The notes: generated by a model not told the origin, from the sequence alone. Shown: positions 1 to 9,382, numbered from the stretch's first letter. The stretch: DNA of 64,000 nt from Klebsiella ornithinolytica NBRC 105727 = ATCC 31898 (GCF_001598295.1 NZ_BCYR01000022.1:21418-85417); one strand, 5' to 3'. Translations and numbers: made by a program.

Positions 1-201
1 CAGGCGCTGTACGCCGGGATTCGCCCGGGCATTCCCCGCGTGAGCGTCCCCGTCGATACGCTGCATCGCATCACGGACATTGCCGCACAGGCGATTAACG
101 GAGAAGACGAGCATTCGCCGTCCCTGACGGTCGATCACTACCCGAGTGTCGCTGACGCTCAGGCAGAAATCGCCTGGCTGAAACGCGAAATCGCCGCTTA
201 A
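1..201 (+). CDS. C-terminal fragment of an unknown leading-region protein
   Basis: An open frame runs from the first base of the window to a TAA at 199-201, giving the last 66 residues of a protein whose start lies outside. The sequence is soluble-looking, with no membrane segment, and ends in a short charged helix (EIAWLKREIAA). The next gene begins 51 bases downstream on the same strand, so the two are probably co-transcribed. I do not recognise the family. The same strand and GC-rich codon use as the following plasmid genes support real coding. Confidence 0.6.
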   Translation, partial: QALYAGIRPGIPRVSVPVDTLHRITDIAAQAINGEDEHSPSLTVDHYPSVADAQAEIAWLKREIAA

Positions 202-252
202 CCCGACCGCCCCGCTGAACGGCGGGGCGATATCACGCGAACTGAGACGACA

Positions 253-1020
253 ATGATGAAAAATGAAACCCTTAACGCCCTTATCCTGCGCCACGGAGAC
301 CGGATGCTGCGTCAGTCTGGCTGGCCCGACGCCATTGATATGGCGCCCGTCGCACCCGGAACCGTACCCGGCTGGCTCGCCGCCTGCGGCTCTCTCAGCG
401 GTACGCAAATCCTCACGCTGACAGAACAGCTTTGCCAGCCGCTGACGTATGGCCGGGCAGCGTTGTTGCTCGCCAGCGCCCGGCGGCTGGCGGGAACCCC
501 GGCGCGTCTGCATCTCTTTCCGGTGCAGGCATATCCGCATCCGGAGCGGCTGGCTGACTGTCAGGTTATCCGCCTGCCTTACGCTCAGGAGTGGCTGACG
601 GCAGCGGAATGTGACGATCTGCTGGCCTTCCTGAAAGCCTCCCTCACGCAGATAACGGAAATCGTGCGCCGGGATACGAAACGTATTGCTGCCGCGCTGG
701 TGCCGTCCGCCGTCCCGCGCCTGATGGACAGGCGTTTCGGGGACTGGCGGTTGCTGGCCGACGAGTATGACCATGAAAACTGGCTGGACGCAGGCGAGAC
801 CGACAGGCTGGATCAGGTCCTTGATGCCATTCTGGTTCGCAGTGCGCGATTCTGCCCGGTCCTGCTCACCCTGGTAAATGAGCGGGAGGAAAACATGGAG
901 GGCGCAGGGGTTATTACAGACCTGCTGCGTTTTCCGGGCGATCCGGTTCGCCGCTGGCTTGATCGCCGCGTATTGCGGGACGTGGTGAGAGAGGCCCGCG
1001 GCGTCAGCGCTCTGGTGTGA
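253..1020 (+). CDS. Hypothetical leading-region protein, 255 aa
   Basis: A complete 255-residue frame beginning ATGATG; the second ATG at 256 is an equally good start. It follows the previous gene closely and ends in TGA at 1018-1020. The protein is soluble, rich in Arg, Leu and Asp, with no signal peptide, membrane span or motif that I recognise. Its place ahead of klcA and ardA in the leading region makes an establishment or anti-defence role plausible, but that is inference from position only. Confidence 0.7.
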   Translation: MMKNETLNALILRHGDRMLRQSGWPDAIDMAPVAPGTVPGWLAACGSLSGTQILTLTEQLCQPLTYGRAALLLASARRLAGTPARLHLFPVQAYPHPERLADCQVIRLPYAQEWLTAAECDDLLAFLKASLTQITEIVRRDTKRIAAALVPSAVPRLMDRRFGDWRLLADEYDHENWLDAGETDRLDQVLDAILVRSARFCPVLLTLVNEREENMEGAGVITDLLRFPGDPVRRWLDRRVLRDVVREARGVSALV

Positions 1021-1458
1021 CAGGCCCTTTCTGTGGGGGAGGGGAAACCTCCCCTTGTCTGCCTGCCGGCGCAGGAGGAACCGTGCGATAAGGATGTCCC
1101 CGTGCCGGCTCCGCGTTTACCCGGCCCGGCCTCCGGGCCTCTGGGATAAAAACCCGCCTCTGTTATCGCCGTGTCGTGTGCGGGCTGTGCCGTGCCTTCA
1201 CTTTAGCCCGGCCGCTGCAGATGCAAGGGTGCGCTGACGCCGTCATCCTCGCCCGGTCGCAGTGTTTTTAATGAGTCTCGCCGTTCTTCCCGTCGTTTTC
1301 TCGCTCAGATTTCGCTCCAAAACCGTCCAGACCGGCTTCGCGCTTTATCTGCGCTGCGGCCTCCGGTGTCGCCCCTGCATCTTCCGCTTTTCGCCGGGCT
1401 GTCGTGTCGGCACGGCACCGCCCGGTGTCGCAGTCCATGTGATTACGGAGGTTTTACC
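1021..1458 (+). other. Non-coding stretch upstream of ardB/ardA
   Basis: There are 438 bases without a convincing gene. Short frames at 1055-1237 and 1262-1471 lack a good ribosome site and have low-complexity, Arg/Pro/Cys-rich products. The stretch is GC-rich and unlike the three long repeats found further on. It probably holds the promoter of the antirestriction pair. A good Shine-Dalgarno (ACGGAGGT) sits at its right end, just before the ATG at 1459. Confidence 0.5.
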
Positions 1459-1887
1459 ATGCAGTCTGTGAAAGCACGCCCCGTCCTGAATGTTGAAGAG
1501 TGTGACCGCCTGTCTTTTATGCCCTACATGTTCGGCAATGATTTTATGCTCGCTGAATTGCAGGTGTATGCACTGGCAAAAAAATGGATGCCCGAATATG
1601 AAGTCGAATTCTGGCACTTTATCCGGCTGCCTGAGGGCGGCGGTTACATGATGCCCGATTGTGGCCGCGTCCATATGGTCAGCACGGAAAGCTGGTTTGA
1701 CCGCATTGTGAGCGCCGACGCGGCGGGCATTATTCTGACATCCCTGGCCGTTAACCGTCGTCTGGCGGCAAATCATGACAGCGGCAACCCGGCCCTGACT
1801 CACGTTTACATGCTGCGTGATGCCCAGCTCTGGAATCACATCACCCTTCACCCGGAATGCAACGCCATTTACGCCGCGCTGGACTGA
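1459..1887 (+). CDS. klcA: Antirestriction protein, ArdB/KlcA family
   Basis: A 142-residue protein of the ArdB/KlcA family, which blocks type I restriction enzymes without being a DNA mimic. Visible family signatures are the FMP-F start of the domain, the central FWHFIRLPEGGGYMMPD segment, the WFDRIVSADAAGIILT motif and the C-terminal HPE-NAIYAALD. Length matches the family (about 140 residues). The start at 1459 is chosen for its strong upstream ACGGAGG. ArdA follows 44 bases later, so the two antirestriction proteins form one operon that would be expressed early in a recipient. A second, divergent ArdB-like gene lies at 14224. Confidence 0.93.
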   Translation: MQSVKARPVLNVEECDRLSFMPYMFGNDFMLAELQVYALAKKWMPEYEVEFWHFIRLPEGGGYMMPDCGRVHMVSTESWFDRIVSADAAGIILTSLAVNRRLAANHDSGNPALTHVYMLRDAQLWNHITLHPECNAIYAALD

Positions 1888-1931
1888 TTAACGACCGGGG
1901 CGGCCATGCCGCCCCGCAGGGAGACGAAAAA

Positions 1932-2438
1932 ATGCATTCATCAATTACGGTTCCGGCGGTCTATGTGGGTACGTATCACCAGTACAACTGCGGCAGCATT
2001 TTCGGCAAATGGTTTGATTTAACCGATTTCGACGACGAAGACGCATTCTATGACGCCTGCCGGACGCTGCACGCCGGCGAGGAAGACCCCGAGCTGATGT
2101 TTCAGGATATCGAGGGCATTCCGTCACAGTTTGCCTCTGAATCCTCTGTTAAGTGGGCGTTTATTGAGGCCTTCCGGCAGGCGCAGGACGACGGGCGCCC
2201 CGCCGCGTTTGTGGCCTGGGCAGAGTATACCGGCGAGTGCGACTATGACGCCTTTGATGACGCGTACTACGGCGAAGCGGAAAGTGAGGAAGATTTTGCT
2301 TATGGCTTTGTGGAGGACAACGGCCTGTTAAACGAGGTGCCCGAATCATTGCGCATGTATTTCGATTATGAGGCATACGCGCGGGATTTATTCAGCAGCG
2401 GGTATGTGCTCCATGACGGTTATGTCTTCAGAAACTGA
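1932..2438 (+). CDS. ardA: Antirestriction protein ArdA
   Basis: A 168-residue, very acidic protein of the ArdA family, which mimics B-form DNA and occupies the DNA-binding groove of type I restriction-modification enzymes. The sequence shows the N-terminal AVYVGTYHQYNCGSIFGKW segment, the EDPELMFQDIEG motif and long runs of Asp and Glu, as expected of a DNA mimic, and the usual family length of about 165. The start is the ATG at 1932 after AGGGAGACG; the upstream in-frame extension lacks a ribosome site. It follows klcA on the same strand and probably shares its transcript. Confidence 0.95.
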   Translation: MHSSITVPAVYVGTYHQYNCGSIFGKWFDLTDFDDEDAFYDACRTLHAGEEDPELMFQDIEGIPSQFASESSVKWAFIEAFRQAQDDGRPAAFVAWAEYTGECDYDAFDDAYYGEAESEEDFAYGFVEDNGLLNEVPESLRMYFDYEAYARDLFSSGYVLHDGYVFRN

Positions 2439-2480
2439 ATGATGTCCGGCGGGGAAGCCCGCCGGTTAAGGAAAACACGT

Positions 2481-2672
2481 ATGAAACTTGCACCACAAAG
2501 CCGTGAGATCCTGCGCCAGTACAAAGCCCTGATAAATGCCCGCCGCCGGGATGCCGGGCAGCGGGAACTGACCACCGCCCAGGTAATGGACGAAATCTGC
2601 TATTACATGACCTGTCAGTGTGCCGTCTACATCGGCGGACACTTCATCTTACAGGGCGGTAAAGGACAGTAA
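2481..2672 (+). CDS. Small hypothetical protein, 63 aa
   Basis: Begins at an ATG 42 bases after ardA, preceded by a purine-rich GTTAAGGAAAA. The product is basic at its N-terminus ([18 protein letters not shown]) and has two cysteines in [11 protein letters not shown] do not recognise the family. Gene order and spacing suggest that it belongs to the ardB-ardA operon and enters the recipient with them. A longer upstream in-frame start at 2439 has no ribosome site. Confidence 0.6.
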   Translation: MKLAPQSREILRQYKALINARRRDAGQRELTTAQVMDEICYYMTCQCAVYIGGHFILQGGKGQ

Positions 2673-2818
2673 TCAGTAAGTTCGATGACAGGCGTCCGGG
2701 CCGGAGGACGCCTGTCTGCCCGCGCCCAAAACCCTGGCAGGCTGCGCCTGCCGGAGAGAAACGTCGCCGCGCCTCCGGCGCCGCTCGCTCTCTTCTCCGT
2801 TCTCAGTCGCTGAAGTCT

Positions 2819-3136
2819 GTGAATGCGCGTATTATCCACAATAGCTTTCTGGAAAACGTTGCAGGTGCAGATTTGTCAAAATGGAATATCGCCTCATTCT
2901 CAAAAGACGAGCAGGATAAAGTCTCTGTCGATAAAGCGGCCGCCGCTGTTGCATGGCAGGAACGCATGAACAAGCCTGTTGTTCACGAACTCGTTGAACG
3001 GGAGCAGCCTGAACATCTGCGCGAATATTTTCGTGAACGGCTCCGCGTACATCGACTGAACAGTCAGCAGCTGCCCCGCGCCAATGCGCCCGAATACCAG
3101 AAGCCGGAAGACGGTGGCAGTGAGAGTAAGCCTTAA
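2819..3136 (+). CDS. Hypothetical protein, 105 aa
   Basis: An open frame of 105 residues with a GTG start; no good ribosome site is visible, so the start is uncertain. The product is hydrophilic and helical, with a charged central part ([23 protein letters not shown]) and a Pro/Glu/Ser-rich tail. It lies between the ardA operon and a small membrane protein gene on the same strand. No family recognised. The even codon composition and lack of low complexity favour a real gene. Confidence 0.55.
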   Translation: MNARIIHNSFLENVAGADLSKWNIASFSKDEQDKVSVDKAAAAVAWQERMNKPVVHELVEREQPEHLREYFRERLRVHRLNSQQLPRANAPEYQKPEDGGSESKP

Positions 3137-3160
3137 TTTTTTTCCCAGGGAGGGACTGCG

Positions 3161-3481
3161 GTGCGTATGTCTGCTTTATTTGCTCTGACGTCTGTGTTCA
3201 GCGCGTTGAATCTTGTATTTATGCCATTCCATCCCGTCATGATGTTATGGGCTTTCGGCCTCTCTGTCGCCTTCATTATTGTCAATATAATTGCCGACAG
3301 ACTGCGTCTGTGGTCCGGTATTGCATGGGGAATGGCTGCCGCCGTAATAGTCGCTTTTATGCTTAACGGCGCACAGCCCGATGAAGAAAACCGGGTACTC
3401 ATCAGTTCATTCGCATGTATTGTCTCAGCATGGTATGCCGTGATTCAGTTCAGAAAAGAGAAGAAAGAGTCTCTGTCCTGA
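3161..3481 (+). CDS. Small inner-membrane protein, about 104-106 aa
   Basis: The frame opens with GTG at 3161 and has ATG at 3167, both just after AGGGAGGGAC, a strong ribosome site. The product shows roughly four hydrophobic segments (about residues 4-20, 25-43, 52-68 and 80-95) and a basic C-terminal tail (RKEKKESLS), so it should sit in the inner membrane with the tail in the cytoplasm. It lies 24 bases after the previous gene. Function unknown; membrane proteins in leading regions sometimes act in entry or surface functions, but nothing here decides that. Confidence 0.65.
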   Translation: MRMSALFALTSVFSALNLVFMPFHPVMMLWAFGLSVAFIIVNIIADRLRLWSGIAWGMAAAVIVAFMLNGAQPDEENRVLISSFACIVSAWYAVIQFRKEKKESLS

Positions 3482-3553
3482 CCGGTATTCTTTCTGTCTC
3501 TGCCTCTTCCGCTGCCTCTTCCTCATTTACTTTTCACACAATCTGCCACAGGG

Positions 3554-4124
3554 CCACCTTCGGCTCCCGACCCGCTGGCGCGGTTCAGTCGTCGAGCCAC
3601 ACTCCGCTAACCGCGAAAGGATGCGGTAAGCTCCGCCGAACCCGCCAGGCGGTTTCGGGCTATCGCTAGTGTCTGATGTCTGAGGTCAACGGCAGGCTTG
3701 CAGCATCCCTGTCAGGATGCGCCGCCCCTTTTACGCGCCGTCACCTGCGCTTTTCGCACCCCGGCAAACGGCCGCCGGGCTGTAAGGCGCAACGCCGTTT
3801 CGCGCCCGCGCGTTTCGTCGTTGCGGCGGGTTCCTGCTCATTCCTTGCCTGGTTTTTTCACCCCTTTAAGTCCATTCGCCGGGGCTGAGACAAGCACAGT
3901 CGCTGTCAGCCGTCCAGGGTAAATGACACGCGGTAAACCGCGCCCTGGACATCTGCCATCGCCGGTGCTCGTTTACGCCCTTGCGGCGAACGGCTCTCAA
4001 ACGGGTGAAGGTAACAACCAGCGGAGCAGAGCAGCAGGTCCCCGCAAAACGTCAAAACCGCGGCCCCGGCAACTCAACGGGTGATGGTTTTTAAAGGCAA
4101 AACAACAGAGTAAGGAGATTCATC
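3554..4124 (+). repeat. Leading-region long repeat, copy 1 (candidate single-strand promoter for ssb operon)
   Basis: About 570 non-coding bases shared with copies at about 8800-9380 and 11040-11630. Common blocks in order are CACCTTCGGCTCCCGACC, GTCGTCGAGCCACACTCCGC, a GGTTTCGGGCTATCGCTAG block, a GCATCC/GGATGC hairpin (3703-3720), a large hairpin (3912-3950) and TCTCAAACGGGTGA. Copies 1 and 3 are almost identical over about 250 bases (3850-4110 and 11346-11606). Each copy ends just before an operon start, here ssb. F-family leading regions carry Frpo/ssi single-strand promoters in this place; assigning that role is inference. Confidence 0.75.
3912..3950. promoter_or_regulatory. Bulged hairpin in repeat copy 1, Frpo-like candidate
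   Basis: An outer stem GTCCAGGG/CCCTGGAC (3912-3919 with 3943-3950) encloses an inner stem CGCGG-TAAA-CCGCG, with a nine-base one-sided bulge. The F plasmid Frpo promoter works by folding the transferred single strand into an imperfect duplex that RNA polymerase recognises. The minus strand here is the transferred strand and the template for ssb, so the geometry fits. No direct evidence of transcription. Confidence 0.45.
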
Positions 4125-4682
4125 ATGGCAGCACGTGGCGTTAATAAAGTCATTCTGGTCGGACATCTGGGACAGGACCCGGACGTGCGTTATATGCCCA
4201 ACGGCGGCGCAGTGGCAAGCCTGACGCTGGCCACGTCCGAAACATGGCGTGATAAGCAGACGGGAGAGATGCGCGAAAACACCGAATGGCACCGTGTTGT
4301 CATGTTCGGCAAGCTCGCGGAAGTGGCGGGAGAATACCTGCGTAAAGGCGCGCAGGTCTACATCGAGGGCCAGATGCGTACCCGTAGCTGGCAGGACGAT
4401 ACCGGCGCCACGCGCTACGTCACCGAGGTGCTGGTCGGGCAGAGCGGCACCATGCAGATGCTCGGCGGTCGTCGTGGAAATGGTGAGCCTGAGAGCGCCG
4501 CGCCGCAGCAGCCCGCGCAGCCGCAGAGTTCAGCCGCTCCGGCACAATCTGCTGACGCTCCGGCTAAATCCCCGAAAGCGAAGGGCGGTAAAAAAGGCCG
4601 TCAGAGCGCCGCCCCGTCTCAGCTTCCTCCTCAGCCGTTCCCGGATGATTACCCGCTGACCGATGACGATGCGCCCTTTTAA
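4125..4682 (+). CDS. ssb: Plasmid single-stranded DNA-binding protein
   Basis: A 185-residue Ssb of the F-plasmid type. The OB-fold occupies about residues 1-112, with family signatures [36 protein letters not shown] and [15 protein letters not shown] disordered Pro/Gln/Ala-rich linker follows, and the acidic tip DDDAPF binds partner proteins such as exonuclease I and RecQ. It coats the incoming strand in the recipient and helps limit SOS induction. The ATG at 4125 follows TAAGGAG. First gene of the ssb-DUF905-parB-psiB-psiA operon, directly downstream of repeat copy 1. Confidence 0.97.
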   Translation: MAARGVNKVILVGHLGQDPDVRYMPNGGAVASLTLATSETWRDKQTGEMRENTEWHRVVMFGKLAEVAGEYLRKGAQVYIEGQMRTRSWQDDTGATRYVTEVLVGQSGTMQMLGGRRGNGEPESAAPQQPAQPQSSAAPAQSADAPAKSPKAKGGKKGRQSAAPSQLPPQPFPDDYPLTDDDAPF

Positions 4683-4731
4683 ACCATGATGAACACGCCC
4701 CGCTCAGGCGGGGCAGTTAAAGGAGAAACAC

Positions 4732-4980
4732 ATGAATCACAACGTTAAACCTCCGCTGGGATCCCTGTCAGATGGCACGTTTACCCGCGAGCAGGCCAGA
4801 GCGGTCGCGGCGCAGTATCAGAATGTGGCGATTGAGGATGACCAGGGGACGCATTTTCGCCTCGTCGTCCGTCATCAGGATGACGGCAGCATGGTCTGGC
4901 GTGTCTGGAATTTTGAACCGGGCGGTGAGTTCCTGATGAACCGTTATATCCGGGACTACGGAGTACGCAAAACGCAGTAA
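4732..4980 (+). CDS. DUF905 family protein
   Basis: An 82-residue protein with the DUF905 pattern: [42 protein letters not shown] and a C-terminal NRYIRDYGV. The family is common in IncF leading regions and enterobacterial prophage-like islands; its biochemical function is not known. A clear AAAGGAG precedes the ATG. It sits between ssb and the large ParB-like gene on the same strand and is probably co-transcribed with both. Confidence 0.85.
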   Translation: MNHNVKPPLGSLSDGTFTREQARAVAAQYQNVAIEDDQGTHFRLVVRHQDDGSMVWRVWNFEPGGEFLMNRYIRDYGVRKTQ

Positions 4981-5048
4981 GCCTTAAGAGGTGCCGGGCA
5001 GATGGGTCTGCCCGGCAGACATTAACTAATATCGGAGAGAAATCAATC

Positions 5049-7049
5049 ATGTCAGTGACCGAGTCTAAAGCAAAAACCCCCGCGAAAACCAGCAAAAAAG
5101 TGGTAAAACCTGCCGAATCCGCCGCCCTGAAAGCCGCGCTTGAGGCCGCACAGATTGAGATGGTGCCGCTGTCGGCGCTGGTCAAATCCCCGCTGAACGT
5201 CCGCACCATCCCGTATCCGCCGGAGAGCGTCCGGGAAATGGCTGACTCCATTCTCGCGGTCGGCCTCATTCAGAATCTGGTGGTTCACACGCTGCCGGAC
5301 GGCCTGTCGGGCGTCGCAGCGGGCGGTCGTCGTCTGGCGGCCCTGCAGCTTTTACAACGCGAGCAGCGCATCGATGCCGGGCATCAGGTCATCGTGAAGC
5401 GTGTCAGCGACGAACTGGCAGTAGTGGCTTCGATGGTCGAGAACAACAACCGGGTGGCGATGCACCCGGCAGAGCAAATCAGCGGTTTCCGCACGCTGTC
5501 TGAGCAGGGCAAGACCCCGGCGCAAATCGGGGACCAGCTGGGGTACAGTTCGCGCCACGTCCAGCGCATGCTGAAGCTCGCCAGCCTTGCCCCGGAACTG
5601 ATTGCCCTGCTGGCAGAGAACACGCTCGATGTGGAGCAGTGTCAGGCGCTCAGTCTGGAAAGTGACCCGGCGCGTCAGGTGGAGATTTACCAGCGCGTGA
5701 AGGCGCAGCACAGCTACGCTCCGGCTCACATGCTGAAACGCGCCATCACGGACACCGAAATATCGGTTCGCGACGCCCGATTTATGTTTGTCGGGCGCGA
5801 AGCGTATGAGGCCGCAGGGGGCGAAGTGCGCGAGGACCTGTTCAGCGCGCAGGAGGGCGACGGAACGGCAGACGGGGTACTGGTCGGGCGTCTGGTGCAG
5901 GAGAAGCTGGAGTCCGCCGCGCTGGCTGTTGAAATGCAGGAGGGCTGGTCATGGTCACTGGCACGGGAAGGGGCGGTGCGGAATTACGGTGACGACCGCG
6001 AGCATTATCTGGTCCTGCCGGAGCCGGAGGGTGAACTCAGCGCTGACGAGCAGCGGCGTCTCGATGAACTGTACGCCACGCAGGAAGCCACGGCGACGTA
6101 TGAAGATGAAGCCGCCATTCAGGTGCTGATTGACGAGATTGAAGAGGCAGCATCGATCCGGGCATGGACACCGGAGCAGAAAGCGGCCTGTGGCGTGGTG
6201 GTCAGTCTGAGTGACGGCGAGCTTTGCATCCAGCGCGGTGTGCAGAAGAAGGTGCAGGCGGCGGTCGCTGACGCGCAGGAAAGTACCGTCTCTCAGGCTT
6301 CCATCCATGTGGTCGCCAGCAGCACCCCGGATGTGGCAGAGGGTATCAGCGTACCGCTTCTGAAAAAAATGTCGTCCGAGAGAACGCTGGCGGTGCAGGC
6401 GGAACTGGTGCGGCAGCCACAGAAAGCCGTGGCCTTGATGGTCTGGCGGCTGTGCAGTTGCGTGTTCCACTACTGTATCACCACCCGGCACCCGTTCGTG
6501 ATGAATCTCGGGGTTCACCACAGCAGTCTGACCAGTGAAGCCCCGACCGGAGAAAACGGTCAGGCATGGCAGTCGCTGATGCAGGAGAAAGCCCGTCTGG
6601 AAGCCATGCTGCCGGAGGGCTGGAAGAACGATTTCACCACCTTTTTTGCCCTCGACGGACAGACCCTGATGTCGCTGATGGTCTTCTGTACTGCCTGTTC
6701 CGTGGATGGCGTCCAGACCCGCGAACACGGACATACCAGCCGCAGTGACCTCGACGGTGTCGAGGCAGCGCTCGGGTTCCATCTCCGTAACTGGTGGCAG
6801 CCAACAGCGGATAACTTCCTCGGGTTACTCAGCAAGAATCAGATTGTGGCGGCGCTGAAAGATGCCGGACTGACCGGGGCCGCCTCGGATGCTGAAAAAA
6901 TGAAGAAAGGCGATGCCGCCAGTCACGCCGAACAGTGGCTCTCCGGGACCCGATGGGTGCCGGGATGGATGCAGTCCCCGGATGCCGCAACGCCGGAAGA
7001 AGCAGACACCACGCCTGACACTGACGAACCCACCTCACACGCTGCCTGA
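5049..7049 (+). CDS. ParB/RepB/Spo0J-like leading-region protein, 666 aa
   Basis: The N-terminal part (about residues 35-130) has a ParB/sulfiredoxin-type nucleotide-binding domain, with [20 protein letters not shown], the GLIQNLVVH segment and the GGRRLAAL box. A KorB/ParB-type helix-turn-helix follows ([23 protein letters not shown], about 155-177). The C-terminal 400 residues are unlike chromosomal ParB, which is much shorter, and contain acidic stretches. Homologues sit beside psiB/psiA in F-like plasmids but have no ParA partner, so partition is unlikely. A CTP-dependent clamp or a nuclease are other possibilities. Good ribosome site CGGAGAG upstream. Confidence 0.88.
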   Translation: MSVTESKAKTPAKTSKKVVKPAESAALKAALEAAQIEMVPLSALVKSPLNVRTIPYPPESVREMADSILAVGLIQNLVVHTLPDGLSGVAAGGRRLAALQLLQREQRIDAGHQVIVKRVSDELAVVASMVENNNRVAMHPAEQISGFRTLSEQGKTPAQIGDQLGYSSRHVQRMLKLASLAPELIALLAENTLDVEQCQALSLESDPARQVEIYQRVKAQHSYAPAHMLKRAITDTEISVRDARFMFVGREAYEAAGGEVREDLFSAQEGDGTADGVLVGRLVQEKLESAALAVEMQEGWSWSLAREGAVRNYGDDREHYLVLPEPEGELSADEQRRLDELYATQEATATYEDEAAIQVLIDEIEEAASIRAWTPEQKAACGVVVSLSDGELCIQRGVQKKVQAAVADAQESTVSQASIHVVASSTPDVAEGISVPLLKKMSSERTLAVQAELVRQPQKAVALMVWRLCSCVFHYCITTRHPFVMNLGVHHSSLTSEAPTGENGQAWQSLMQEKARLEAMLPEGWKNDFTTFFALDGQTLMSLMVFCTACSVDGVQTREHGHTSRSDLDGVEAALGFHLRNWWQPTADNFLGLLSKNQIVAALKDAGLTGAASDAEKMKKGDAASHAEQWLSGTRWVPGWMQSPDAATPEEADTTPDTDEPTSHAA

Positions 7050-7089
7050 TAACGGAGACGCCGCCCTGCGGGGCGGCGATAAGGAGACG

Positions 7090-7524
7090 ATGATGCGCAA
7101 TATTATTACCCCCGATGTCCTGAAAACCATGATCCCACAGGAATACGAAGACTGGCGCGAAGGAGGAGAGGATTTGCGCCGCGAACTGACCCATGCCGTA
7201 ATGCGTGACCTGAGCTGCCCGGACAACTGGGACATGAACGGGGAGTACCGCAGCGAGTTCGGGGGCTTTTTCCCGGTACAGGTCCGCTTCACGCCTTCAC
7301 ACGGTAACTATCATCTCGCCGTGTGCAGTCCCGGCGATATCTCTCCGGCCTGGATGGTGGTGTTTATCCCCGCCAGCGGTCGTCCGTTCTCGGTTATCAG
7401 CACGCTGTCGGACTGGTCGCCGGAAGCCATCAGCCACACGCTGAGTCTGGTTGCCCGGCTCGATGCTGATGGCTACAGTCAGGCCAGCATCATCAGCATG
7501 CTGGTCATGGAGGGCGCACAGTGA
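7090..7524 (+). CDS. psiB: SOS inhibitor PsiB
   Basis: A 144-residue PsiB, the usual family length. It binds free RecA and keeps it from forming filaments on single-stranded DNA, so the SOS response is not triggered as the plasmid enters. Recognisable segments are [20 protein letters not shown], the [19 protein letters not shown] core and HLAVCSPGD. The start is ATGATG at 7090/7093 after AAGGAGACG; the longer upstream frame overlaps the ParB-like gene and is not needed. The stop overlaps the GTG of psiA by four bases, so translation is coupled. Confidence 0.96.
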   Translation: MMRNIITPDVLKTMIPQEYEDWREGGEDLRRELTHAVMRDLSCPDNWDMNGEYRSEFGGFFPVQVRFTPSHGNYHLAVCSPGDISPAWMVVFIPASGRPFSVISTLSDWSPEAISHTLSLVARLDADGYSQASIISMLVMEGAQ

Positions 7525-8249
7525 ACGCATCAACAACGTCTCTGGTGACCCTGAAGCCAGCCCGACAGGCAGCGCTGCAGGCGGTCCTGTCGGTGGAGGA
7601 ATCCCGCCGTCTCGGTGCGCGTCTGCCCGCCATGCCACACGTGCGCACCTTCCTGCGTCTGCTGACCGGGAACAGCCGCATGAACACGACCGTGGCGCAG
7701 CGCATTCCCGGCCTCAACTGGGACCCGAAGCATCGCCTGAGCAGCCTCAAACAGGTGGAGGAGGCGCTTGATGAACTGATTGCCAGCCACGGGGAGTGCT
7801 GCCCGCTGCCGCTGCCGGTGGATGTTCAGGCTGAACTGTTCCCGGAAGTGCTGCACACCCGCACAGAACGCCGGTTGCAGCGCAGAAACATCGCGTTCAC
7901 CCGCAGCATGCGCCGGGAAGAACGGACGCTGGCACATCACTGGCGGCTGCGGCAGAACCTGCTGGGGCAGGCCGTCACGGAGCTGAACTTTCAATCCCCG
8001 GAGACGGTCAGCAGCTGGTACCGCCGGTGGGCCGAAGAGTTTGACGCGCGTGAGCTGGAGCCGGCTTTCTGGCACTGGCGGTCGCGGTTTGCCTCGCTGG
8101 CTTCCCTGGACTGGCTACGTGACGCGAAGGAACCGCTGTACGGGGTCATTCATGAAATCGGCTTCATTGTACGTGACACCCCGGAGGCTGTGCGTCAGGC
8201 AGAGCGCTGGCAGGTGCCGAACAAGCTGACGGATCGGAGGCGGGGATGA
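7521..8249 (+). CDS. psiA: PsiA family protein
   Basis: A 242-residue PsiA, always found directly after psiB in F-like leading regions; its own activity is unresolved, though it is usually grouped with SOS inhibition. It starts with GTG at 7521 inside the end of psiB. Family features include the [13 protein letters not shown] segment, [15 protein letters not shown] and a tryptophan-rich C-terminal half ([22 protein letters not shown]). It ends in an ATGA overlap with the next gene. Expression follows from the ssb operon. Confidence 0.95.
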   Translation: MNASTTSLVTLKPARQAALQAVLSVEESRRLGARLPAMPHVRTFLRLLTGNSRMNTTVAQRIPGLNWDPKHRLSSLKQVEEALDELIASHGECCPLPLPVDVQAELFPEVLHTRTERRLQRRNIAFTRSMRREERTLAHHWRLRQNLLGQAVTELNFQSPETVSSWYRRWAEEFDARELEPAFWHWRSRFASLASLDWLRDAKEPLYGVIHEIGFIVRDTPEAVRQAERWQVPNKLTDRRRG

Positions 8250-8569
8250 GGTGGCGTTACTCCCTGCGCTGGAAATTACCCTCACCGTGTCCCGGTCCGC
8301 ATGAACTGGCATCCGAAGTGGTGGAGGCGGGACAGCCTGCGCCCGGATCCATTATGTCGCTCTGGGTGGCGGGCGCCGGGTATGCGGTGTGCGTGGATTT
8401 TCCCGATGAGCGGCAGATTAAGCGCTGGAGCGATGAGCGCAAAGCCGCTGCGCGCCGCCGGAATCTGGCGCGGCGGGTTAACCGAATAGCGCCTCTGTTT
8501 GCTGAGGAACTGATTGAGAGGGAGCTTGAGGGGCGACCAGACTATTTCCGGGGAAAATCTCAGACCTGA
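8246..8569 (+). CDS. Conserved hypothetical protein downstream of psiA
   Basis: A 107-residue protein whose ATG overlaps the psiA stop (ATGA), which supports this start and translational coupling. It has a basic N-terminus, a middle segment SLWVAGAGYAVCVDFPDERQI and an Arg-rich helix (DERKAAARRRNLARRVNRI). No enzyme motif recognised. It is the last gene of the ssb operon; a strong hairpin with T-run lies about 75 bases after its stop. Confidence 0.75.
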   Translation: MRWRYSLRWKLPSPCPGPHELASEVVEAGQPAPGSIMSLWVAGAGYAVCVDFPDERQIKRWSDERKAAARRRNLARRVNRIAPLFAEELIERELEGRPDYFRGKSQT

Positions 8570-8641
8570 AACGGGTAAGGCCCGGTTCAGGCGCGCATTG
8601 ATGTGGAGCCTGCAACGTCTGAAAGAAAAAAGCACAACCCC

Positions 8642-8679
8642 GGATAAAAAGAGGGGCGCTGACGCGCTCCTTTTTATCC
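8642..8679 (+). terminator. Rho-independent terminator of the ssb-psiA operon
   Basis: A long inverted repeat: GGATAAAAAGAGGGGCGC pairs with GCGCTCCTTTTTATCC around a TGAC loop, and the T-run lies in the right arm. It closes the operon that starts at ssb. The left arm carries an A-run, so it could also stop transcription from the right. Confidence 0.8.
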
Positions 8680-8798
8680 TGTCTCTGTATTATTGACCTT
8701 AAATCCTTTGTCTCCCTGATACGGTTTTCTGACAGGGTGAGTCTCTCCTCCTGCTGCTTTCTCTCTTCTTCCGTTTCTTTCTGACTGGCGAGGCCCGG

Positions 8799-9382
8799 CG
8801 ACACCTTCGGCTCCCGACCGCTGCGCGTCCGGTCGTCGAGCCACACTCCGCTAACCGCGAAAGGACGCGGTAAGCTCCGCCGAACCCGCTCGCGGTTTCG
8901 GGCTATCGCTAGTGTCTGATGTCTGACGTCAACGGCAGGCCTGCAGCATCCTTGTCAGGATGCGCCGCCTCTGTCGCGCCGTGGCCTGCGCTCCCTGCAT
9001 CCCGGCAAAAAAACGCCGGAACGTAAGGCGCAACGCCGTTTCGCTCGTCGCGCCCCGTCGTTGCCGGGGTGCCTGCCCTGGTGTTCCGTGCGCCTTTCAC
9101 CGTTTAAGCCCCTTCGCCCGGGAATATCCCGCCACAAACCGCCTGGCTGTCCAGTACCGCTGATGCTCTCCGGCGACATTTTTTGCCGAAAACCCGACAA
9201 ATAATGTCGCCTCCGTACCGGACATCTGCACCGGCCCGTGTCTGTTCTTTCCCGTTGCGGCGAAGGTTCTCAAACGGGTGAGGTTCACAACCCGGAAACA
9301 ACCGGCAGCCACCCCACGAAACGTCAACACCGCGACGAATGAAACTCAACGGGTGATGTTCTTTAAAAATCAGGAGGAAAAA
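8799..9382 (+). repeat. Leading-region long repeat, copy 2
   Basis: The divergent member of the three-copy family, about 580 bases. The left half matches copies 1 and 3 closely (CACCTTCGGCTCCCGACC through the GCATCC/GGATGC hairpin at 8946-8963). The right half is changed but keeps the GGACATCTGC, TCTCAAACGGGTGA and ACTCAACGGGTGAT blocks in order. It ends just before the ribosome site of the gene at 9383. There is no convincing gene in 8570-9382. Short frames here (such as 8960-9163) are products of the repeat itself, since equivalent frames recur in the other copies. Confidence 0.72.
9149..9233. promoter_or_regulatory. Large cruciform-forming hairpin in repeat copy 2
   Basis: GTCC...GGAC (9149-9152, 9230-9233) with adjoining GTAC/GTAC pairs encloses a second stem GGCGACATT/AATGTCGCC (9172-9180 with 9213-9221). 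It occupies the same place as the 3912-3950 and 11423-11461 hairpins in the other copies, although the sequence differs. That suggests the structure is kept rather than the sequence. Candidate single-strand promoter; inference. Confidence 0.45.

Noticed and set aside
1055..1471. Short plus-strand frames before klcA
   Set aside because: No ribosome sites, Arg/Pro/Cys-rich low-complexity products, and position in a likely promoter region; judged by-products of high GC content.
3676..3922. Frames inside repeat copy 1, with counterparts at 8960-9163 and 11189-11433
   Set aside because: They recur only because the DNA repeats, frame and start are not kept in all three copies, and they run through predicted hairpins.
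5955..6782. Long minus-strand frame of 275 residues opposite the ParB-like gene
   Set aside because: Mirror of a GC-rich coding sequence; no ribosome site and His/Arg-rich composition typical of antisense shadows.
5049..7049. A complete ParABS partition system
   Set aside because: There is a ParB-like protein but no ParA ATPase next to it and no tandem parS repeats.
8570..9380. Searched for a hok/flmA-type toxin-antitoxin near psiA
   Set aside because: F-like plasmids often have one here, but no short hydrophobic Hok-like frame with its leader was found.
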